From an uncultured Anaeromyxobacter sp. (lineage in GTDB: Bacteria > Myxococcota > Myxococcia > Myxococcales > Anaeromyxobacteraceae): a DNA stretch of 53,613 nt. The position numbers were made by a program, and so were the translations under genes. Shown in pieces: positions 49,250-53,613 of the stretch (position 1 is its first letter; the number at the start of each line of letters is the position of its first letter). The stretch is taken from assembly GCA_903874275.1 (NCBI GenBank), contig CAIQRS010000018.1:1-53613 (forward strand), given 5' to 3'. The notes under the pieces were generated by a model. The model was not told the DNA's origin and ran no database searches. It saw only the letters and a list, made by a program, of their open reading frames with translations.

Positions 49250-49720
49250 ATGACCGCCACGCTGAAGGCCGCAGCACCCTCCATGGAGGTCCGCAAGCGC
49301 GTCGCGCTGGTGGCCCACGACAACAAGAAGGAGGACCTGCTCGACTGGGCCCGCTTCAACCAGGGCACCCTGTCCCGCCACGAGCTCCTCGGGACCGGAA
49401 CCACCGGCAAGCTCATCCACAGCCGGCTCGGGCTCGACGTGCACCGGTTGCTCTCCGGTCCGCTGGGCGGCGACCAGCAACTCGGGGCGCTCATCGCCGA
49501 GGGCAAGCTCGACGTGCTCATCTTCTTCTGGGATCCCCTCGAGCCGCAGCCCCATGACACCGACGTGAAGGCGCTGCTCCGCATCGCGGTCCTCTACAAC
49601 ATCCCCACCGCCTGCAACCGCGCCACCGCCGACTTCATCGTCTCCTCGCACCTCATGGCCGAGACCTACGGCGGGCCGCTCGTCGCCGGGACCGCGCCAG
49701 CGTCGAAGTCGGAGGACTGA
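49250..49720 (+). CDS. mgsA: Methylglyoxal synthase
   Basis: This is 156 residues from ATG 49250; in-frame ATGs at 49214, 49238 and 49283 are alternatives, and none has a strong Shine-Dalgarno. It converts dihydroxyacetone phosphate to methylglyoxal and phosphate, a bypass of lower glycolysis. The signature is complete: [14 protein letters not shown] (Asp24), [23 protein letters not shown] (catalytic Asp75) and [20 protein letters not shown] (His102, Asp105), and the NxATADF motif as NRATADFI. It is transcribed away from rlmH; TSUP follows by 48 bases in the same direction, so the two may be cotranscribed. Confidence 0.95.
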   Translation: MTATLKAAAPSMEVRKRVALVAHDNKKEDLLDWARFNQGTLSRHELLGTGTTGKLIHSRLGLDVHRLLSGPLGGDQQLGALIAEGKLDVLIFFWDPLEPQPHDTDVKALLRIAVLYNIPTACNRATADFIVSSHLMAETYGGPLVAGTAPASKSED

Positions 49721-49768
49721 CGGAGCCGGTCGATCCAGGTCGTCCACTGCTGGTAGATTGCGCCGCGC

Positions 49769-50530
49769 TTGGACGTCTCCCTCCCCACCATCGCGCTCCT
49801 CGTCGTGGCCTCCTTCGTGGCCGGGACGGTGGACGCCATCGCCGGCGGGGGCGGCCTCATCACGCTGCCGGCGCTGCTCGCCGCCGGGCTCCCGCCCGCG
49901 CTGGCCCTCGGCACCAACAAGGGGCAGAGCGTCTGGGGCTCGGGGGCGGCGCTGCTCCGCTTCGCGCGGGCAGGACTCGTGGACGGGCGGGTGGCGCGGG
50001 TCACCTTCCCGGCGGGGTTGCTCGGGTCGCTGGGTGGCGCGGCGCTGGTGCTGCTCGTGCCGCCGACCCTCCTGCGTCCGATGGTCCTGGGTCTCCTCGT
50101 CGTGGTGGCGGTCGTGCTGACCTTCCGGCCAGCCACGCCCGCCGGTCCCCGGCCCAACGCCCACCGCTCGCTCGCCGTGGCCGCCTCCATCGCGCTCGTC
50201 ATCGGGGCCTACGACGGCTTCTTCGGCCCCGGGACCGGCACCTTCCTCATCTTCGCCTTCGTGATCTTCTTCGGCGCCGGGATGCGCGAGGCCTCGGCCG
50301 ACGCCAAGGTGGTGAACTTCGCCTCCAACCTCGCCGCGGTGGCCCTCTTCGCGTCCCGCGGCCTCGTGGCCTGGAACGTGGCGCTCCCCATGGCGGCCGG
50401 GCAGTTCGCCGGCGGTCTGGCCGGGGCGCACCTGGCGGTGCGGGGCGGCGACCGGCTGGTGCGCTGGGTGGTGCTGCTGGTGGTCCTGGCACTCGTGGTG
50501 AAGCTGGGCACGGACCTGGCCCGCGGGTAG
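49769..50530 (+). CDS. TauE/SafE (TSUP) family membrane permease
   Basis: This is 253 residues from TTG 49769. It has seven or eight hydrophobic helices and the two internal TSUP repeats: FVAGTVDAIAGGGGLITLPALLAAGLPPALALGTNKGQ near the N-terminus and YDGFFGPGTGTFLIFAFVIFFG in the second half, each with the glycine-rich AGGGG or GFFGPGTG element. This is the YfcA-like subgroup. Family members move small organosulfur or anionic compounds across the inner membrane; the substrate cannot be read here. It converges on the DUF4395 gene with a 10-base gap. Confidence 0.9.
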   Translation: MDVSLPTIALLVVASFVAGTVDAIAGGGGLITLPALLAAGLPPALALGTNKGQSVWGSGAALLRFARAGLVDGRVARVTFPAGLLGSLGGAALVLLVPPTLLRPMVLGLLVVVAVVLTFRPATPAGPRPNAHRSLAVAASIALVIGAYDGFFGPGTGTFLIFAFVIFFGAGMREASADAKVVNFASNLAAVALFASRGLVAWNVALPMAAGQFAGGLAGAHLAVRGGDRLVRWVVLLVVLALVVKLGTDLARG

Positions 50531-50540
50531 GGCGGAGCCC

Positions 50541-51203
50541 TCAGCGCGGGCGCGTCTCGGCCGGCGGTGCGAAGAGCGGCCGCGGCGGCTCCCGGTAGGT
50601 GTCGGCGAGGAGGCGCACGCCGACGACGACCAGGAGCGCGAACCCGAGCAGCACCAGGACCTGGGGCCGAGAGACCCGCTGGATCTCCTGCCGCTCCGCC
50701 GGCGTGCAGACCTCGCCGGGGCAGTGCTGCACCGGCCCCCGGTGGAAGAGCGGGTAGACCTTGCACCCCAGGCAGATGCCGAACGCCGACTCGCAGAAGA
50801 GGAAGACCAGGCAGGTGAGGCAGATGAGCCCGGTGATCGGGCCGTAGGTGTTGGCCACCACTTGCAGCGCGAACATCACCGTCGCCAGCCCCGTGCCGAT
50901 GAACCAGGCGAACCGCTTCTGCGGGGCGCCGACGTACTCCGGCACCTGGTTCCGGACGATCATCCGCCCCAGGATGAGAGTGGGCGAGAAGCGCGGGTTG
51001 ACGAAGGTGCGGATCACGATGTCGACGAGGAAGATGGTGGCGGCGAACTTGAGAGGTACGAAGTTGCCCTTGAGGATCACCAGGAGGATCGCCAGGAACA
51101 TGAGGACGAAGAGGATCCCGGCCGCTGCCCGGATCTCCCGCTCGTTGAGGACGGGGATCGCGTACCCCTCCTTCTGCTCGCCAAACTGTATGAACTGGCC
51201 CAT
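50541..51203 (-). CDS. DUF4395 family multi-pass membrane protein, Cys-rich
   Basis: This is 220 residues from ATG 51203, with GGAGG about nine bases upstream. It has four or five membrane helices and the DUF4395 features: FVNPRFSPTLILGRMIVRNQ, VPEYVGAPQKRFAWFIGTGLA and the Cys motif CESAFGICLGCKVYPLF. Further cysteines (LICLTCLVFLFC; VQHCPGEVCTPAERQE) cluster near the membrane, suggesting redox or metal chemistry. The family often lies beside thioredoxin-like or rhodanese genes, which are not seen here. The C-terminus after a last helix (VLVLLGFALLVVVGVRLLA) is Pro/Arg-rich. Function is unknown. Confidence 0.82.
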   Translation of the reverse strand: MGQFIQFGEQKEGYAIPVLNEREIRAAAGILFVLMFLAILLVILKGNFVPLKFAATIFLVDIVIRTFVNPRFSPTLILGRMIVRNQVPEYVGAPQKRFAWFIGTGLATVMFALQVVANTYGPITGLICLTCLVFLFCESAFGICLGCKVYPLFHRGPVQHCPGEVCTPAERQEIQRVSRPQVLVLLGFALLVVVGVRLLADTYREPPRPLFAPPAETRPR

Positions 51204-51258
51204 GCGCGTTTCCCTCCGTGAGAGGCCCGGAGCATAAGCCGGGCCGGGGCGCGGCGCG

Positions 51259-51345
51259 TCAGCACTTCTCGCATTTCCAGTTCCGGCTCTTCCCCTCGGC
51301 CATCCAGCCGATGCAGGCGTCGATGCGGGAGGCCTTGATGGGCAT
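51259..51345 (-). CDS. 28-residue Cys-containing small ORF after hicB
   Basis: ATG 51345 follows an AGGA box six bases upstream and lies 8 bases past the hicB stop. The peptide is MPIKASRIDACIGWMAEG followed by KSRNWKCEKC: 28 residues with three cysteines including a C-terminal CEKC, several basic residues and two Trp. I recognise no family. The good ribosome-binding site, tight linkage to hicAB and unusual composition favour a real gene, but a peptide this short can arise by chance. Confidence 0.4.
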   Translation of the reverse strand: MPIKASRIDACIGWMAEGKSRNWKCEKC

Positions 51346-51353
51346 GGCCGATC

Positions 51354-51740
51354 CTACCTCTGGGCGAGCTGGTGGACGCGCTGGTGGGACAGTCCGAGAA
51401 GCTCTCCCACGTCCCGGGTGCTCAGGCCGAGCTTCCTGACCAGCGCGGGGGCGAGCAACCTGGCCGCCTCGTGAGCTTCCTCGCGAGCCAGTCGCTCGGT
51501 GGCACGGACGCGCCTGTAGTCCTCGATCCGGGACCGTAGGGCCGCCGGCAGGTGGACGTCGTCGACGAATTCGGCTCGTACGGCGATCGCTTCGCCAAGC
51601 GCGAGCGAGAGGGCTTCCCGGACCCGCCGGCGCGCCTCGGCGATCGTGCGACCGTTGCTGTGAACACCCCGGACGGACCCGATCCGGGCGATCCACCACC
51701 CTCCTCCGTCCCGCTCGTAGGTCACCTTGAATCGGCGCAT
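51354..51740 (-). CDS. hicB: HicB family antitoxin with C-terminal helix-turn-helix
   Basis: This is 128 residues from ATG 51740, behind a perfect GGAGG box. The N-terminal half is the HicB partial RNase H-like fold (FKVTYERDGGGWWIARIGSVRGVHSNGRTIAEARRRVREALSLAL). The C-terminal part is a helix-turn-helix DNA-binding segment (RKLGLSTRDVGELLGLSHQRVHQLAQ, about 102-127), so the antitoxin should repress its own operon. It neutralises the HicA mRNA interferase by direct binding. It lies 10 bases after hicA, the common hicA-hicB order. Confidence 0.88.
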   Translation of the reverse strand: MRRFKVTYERDGGGWWIARIGSVRGVHSNGRTIAEARRRVREALSLALGEAIAVRAEFVDDVHLPAALRSRIEDYRRVRATERLAREEAHEAARLLAPALVRKLGLSTRDVGELLGLSHQRVHQLAQR

Positions 51741-51750
51741 GGCTTCCTCC

Positions 51751-51969
51751 TCAATGAGAATCGCGGAGCCAGCTGGCCCCGAGGGCCGGCTCCAGATCCC
51801 GCTCGATGGCCCGCATCGTGCCGATGGGCAGTTCGTGCGGCCCGTGGTCCGGGACCGTGGTGAAGCAGCCGCCGCACCGGACACGGATGTGTGACCCTCT
51901 CTGCCGCACGACCTCGCCTCCGAGCGCGGTGATCCGCGCGAGGACCTCCCTCGCCGTCCAACGTTTCAT
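51751..51969 (-). CDS. hicA: HicA family toxin (mRNA interferase)
   Basis: This is 72 residues from ATG 51969. The small double-stranded RNA-binding-like fold carries the HicA motifs: REVLARITALGGEVVRQRGSH with the catalytic His in GSH, TTVPDHGPHELPIGTMRAIERDLEPALG (family TVPxHxxxELxxGTxxxIxxxxG). An extra CGGC pair precedes the TVP strand, and the C-terminus has a short extension (ASWLRDSH). HicA degrades mRNA and stalls growth when HicB is limiting. A TTGACA element lies in the 40 bases upstream. Confidence 0.88.
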   Translation of the reverse strand: MKRWTAREVLARITALGGEVVRQRGSHIRVRCGGCFTTVPDHGPHELPIGTMRAIERDLEPALGASWLRDSH

Positions 51970-52133
51970 ATGTCGCGCACCCGTACATCTGTCAACATGA
52001 TGGACATGGGAAGCACGGATCGCGCCGGGACGATGCCCGGAAGGTCGGCGGCGATCGGTGCCTGGACCGTCCGGGTTCCGGACCGACGGGACGCGGAGCG
52101 GCCGTCCGATGGCGCGCCCCTGGCCCGCCCCCG

Positions 52134-53018
52134 TCACGTCCGCTCGACCCTTGCCAGCTCGGTCTCGACGAGCTGGGCCAGCAGCCGGATGCGCGGGATG
52201 TCGAGCGCCGACCGGGCCGCCACCAGGTGCAGCGCGCCGCGGGCGAAGGGGCCGAGGTCGACGTCGAGCGGCACCAGCGCGCTGGGGCGGGAGAAGCGGT
52301 GGCGCAGCCGCGGCAGGACCATCGCCCCCACGCCCGCCTCGGCGGCCGCCTGCTGGACCAGGATCTGGTCGGAGGTGAAGGCCGGCGTGTAGCCCGGGAC
52401 GAGCTCGGCCAGCTGCGGGTTGGGTGGAAGGTCCTGGTACGGGGGCGCCCATGCGATCCAGGGCAGGTCCCTCAGCTTGGGCCGGCGCGGCAGCTTGCGC
52501 GCCAGGGCCGGGGACACGTGCACCGCGTTGGCCGTCTCCAGAGTGCAGACGAGCTTCAGATCGGGCTGGTTGGGCGGCCGCATCCGCAGCGCCAGGTCGG
52601 CCTCGCCGCGGACCAGGTCGAGGTGCTGCATGGTGGCCAGCACCTCGAGGCGCAACCCGGGGTGCTGGCGGGCCAGCCAGCCGGCGAACGGGGCCAGGAA
52701 GTCGTGGGCCACCAGCGGCGGCGCCGTGATCCGCACCAGCCCCTGCGGGCCCCGGTCGGTCGGCTCGGCGGCCCGCCCCACCTCGCCGGCCCACTCGGCC
52801 ATGCGCCGCGCCGGCGAAAGCATCCGCTCCCCGGCCGCGGTGAGCGCCGCGCCCGCGGCGCTGCGGCGGAAGAGCGACTCGCCCACCGCGCGCTCCAGCG
52901 TGGCCAGCCGCCGGCTCAAGGTCGGCTGGGCCATCCGCAGCTTCCGGGCGGCGCCGCTCACGCTCCCCTCCTCGGCCACCGCGAGGAAGAGCTTCACCTC
53001 GTCCCAGGAGATATCCAT
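52134..53018 (-). CDS. LysR family transcriptional regulator
   Basis: This is 294 residues from ATG 53018 (MDISWDEVKLFLAVAEEGS); in-frame ATGs 7 and 28 codons upstream would add non-conserved leaders. The winged HTH is typical (SVSGAARKLRMAQPTLSRRLATLERAVGESLFRR, about 20-53), followed by the effector-binding domain with two lobes (GLVRITAPPLVAHDFLAPFAGWL; EADLALRMRPPNQPD; VGAMVLPRLRHRF). The subtype resembles regulators acting at a divergent target. Here the divergent gene encodes a 56-residue lipoprotein 82 bases away, but the true target is unknown. The 164-base gap to hicA holds no gene. Confidence 0.93.
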   Translation of the reverse strand: MDISWDEVKLFLAVAEEGSVSGAARKLRMAQPTLSRRLATLERAVGESLFRRSAAGAALTAAGERMLSPARRMAEWAGEVGRAAEPTDRGPQGLVRITAPPLVAHDFLAPFAGWLARQHPGLRLEVLATMQHLDLVRGEADLALRMRPPNQPDLKLVCTLETANAVHVSPALARKLPRRPKLRDLPWIAWAPPYQDLPPNPQLAELVPGYTPAFTSDQILVQQAAAEAGVGAMVLPRLRHRFSRPSALVPLDVDLGPFARGALHLVAARSALDIPRIRLLAQLVETELARVERT

Positions 53019-53100
53019 GGATGCATGATGCCATGCCATCTTTGCTCTTTTCCATACGAGGGTGACTGGATAGATCAGCCCCACAAGGAGGCCGTTCGCC

Positions 53101-53271
53101 ATGCCCGGTCGTCACCTCGCCGTCGCCGCCCTGCTTCTCGCCGCCGCCTGCACCCCCACCAGCCACCCCACCGGGCCTTCATTGCTCGGCGTCGCCAGGC
53201 CGGCGAGGGAGATGCTCGCCGTCATCGATCAACCCGGGCCCGTCGAGGTGAGGCTCGGACACCAGCGGTGA
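53101..53271 (+). CDS. Small lipoprotein, 56 residues
   Basis: ATG 53101 has a strong AGGAGG box eight bases upstream. The peptide starts with MPGRHLAVAALLLAAAC, a textbook lipoprotein signal with Cys at residue 17 (lipobox LAAAC), and the mature part is about 40 residues without further cysteines (REMLAVIDQPGPVEVRLGHQ). No family is recognised. It is transcribed divergently from the LysR gene and so is its best local candidate target. Its codon use matches the neighbours, and no overlapping gene competes for the space. Confidence 0.6.
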   Translation: MPGRHLAVAALLLAAACTPTSHPTGPSLLGVARPAREMLAVIDQPGPVEVRLGHQR

Positions 53272-53304
53272 GCATCCGGCCAGGCTGGCGTTAGGACCGG
53301 AGGC

Positions 53305-53613
53305 ATGGTCTTCCCCGCCGCGCTCCTGCTCCTGGCCCTCGCCGCCCCGCCTGGCACCATCGCGCCGCCTCCGTCCTCCGCACCGGCGCCGCCCGACCCG
53401 CTGGCCCAGCTGGTGGGGGCCCTCGCGCGCCTGCCCGCCACCACCGCCGTCCGGGCCCGGGTCGAGCACCGGGTGACGTTCACTCAAGGTGACGAGGAGA
53501 AGGCTCCCCCTGCCGGTACCGCGTCGGCGATCGCTTCGGCCGGACCCGAGGGGCTCCGGATCACCTGGAGCCCTCCCCTGCTCGCCCGGGCCGAGGCCGA
53601 GGAGCGGGCGCGG
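53305..53613 (+). CDS. Secreted or outer-membrane-associated protein, 5' part
   Basis: The frame from ATG 53305 runs open to the window edge (103 codons). GGAGG lies one base before the ATG, unusually close. The N-terminus MVFPAALLLLALAAPPGTIA is a signal peptide, followed by a Pro/Ala/Ser linker (PPPSSAPAPPDPLAQLVGAL). The next segment (LPATTAVRARVEHRVTFTQGDEEKAPP and GTASAIASAGPEGLRITWSP) has the strand pattern of a LolA-like or outer-membrane lipoprotein-sorting fold, but the family cannot be fixed without the rest. It follows the small lipoprotein by 33 bases in the same direction. Confidence 0.6.
   Translation, partial: MVFPAALLLLALAAPPGTIAPPPSSAPAPPDPLAQLVGALARLPATTAVRARVEHRVTFTQGDEEKAPPAGTASAIASAGPEGLRITWSPPLLARAEAEERAR

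Overview
The DNA is very GC-rich with strong third-position G/C bias. The gene set points to a myxobacterium, most likely Anaeromyxobacter or a close relative (Myxococcota). It includes a complete GspC-to-GspN type II secretion operon with GspN, a secretion-type sctRSTUV block, a sigma-54 activator, DUF3857/transglutaminase giants, and a B12-type radical SAM protein next to RNase G. The placement is inferred from gene content and codon bias, not from a marker-gene comparison. No rRNA, tRNA, CRISPR array, prophage or insertion sequence was seen.

Layout. 1-4443 (+): end of sctR, then sctS, sctT, sctU and sctV, the inner-membrane export gate of a type III secretion system; the last four genes overlap start-to-stop. 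4451-11455 (-): an IHF/HU-like protein, then the cluster radical SAM -> RNase G -> YihY. 11584-16072 (-): an unknown membrane protein with a receiver-like fold, a pilin-like protein, ligA and acyP. 16317-18103 (+): rho and rpmE. 18124-18996 (-): a three-domain Ig-like lipoprotein. 19108-34570 (+): a sigma-54 response regulator, then a perfect -24/-12 promoter and the type II secretion operon gspCDEFGHIJKLMN. 34627-38220 (+): smc. 38263-38970: an S23-type four-helix-bundle gene, a 26-bp inverted repeat and a 39-unit hexamer array. 38971-49180 (-): two tandem giant DUF3857/transglutaminase-like proteins, comF, gpmI and rlmH. 49250-50530 (+): mgsA and a TSUP permease. 50541-53018 (-): a DUF4395 membrane protein, a 28-residue Cys-rich ORF, hicB/hicA and a LysR regulator. 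53101-53613 (+): a 56-residue lipoprotein and the start of a secreted protein.

How the genes work together. The clearest regulatory unit is the sigma-54 activator gene directly upstream of a consensus sigma-54 promoter that reads into gspC, with a palindrome between them as a candidate enhancer. This suggests phosphorelay control of type II secretion. The prepilin peptidase needed by the pseudopilins is not in the window. The strangest locus is 38263-38974. There a 39-copy hexamer array, varying only at one position and therefore giving a GANTC site at every junction, abuts the stop codon of a transglutaminase-like gene. A 135-nt inverted-repeat element follows and covers the ribosome-binding site of the S23-like gene. 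The two transglutaminase-like neighbours look like a tandem duplication in which one copy kept the Cys-His-Asp triad and the other lost Cys and His.
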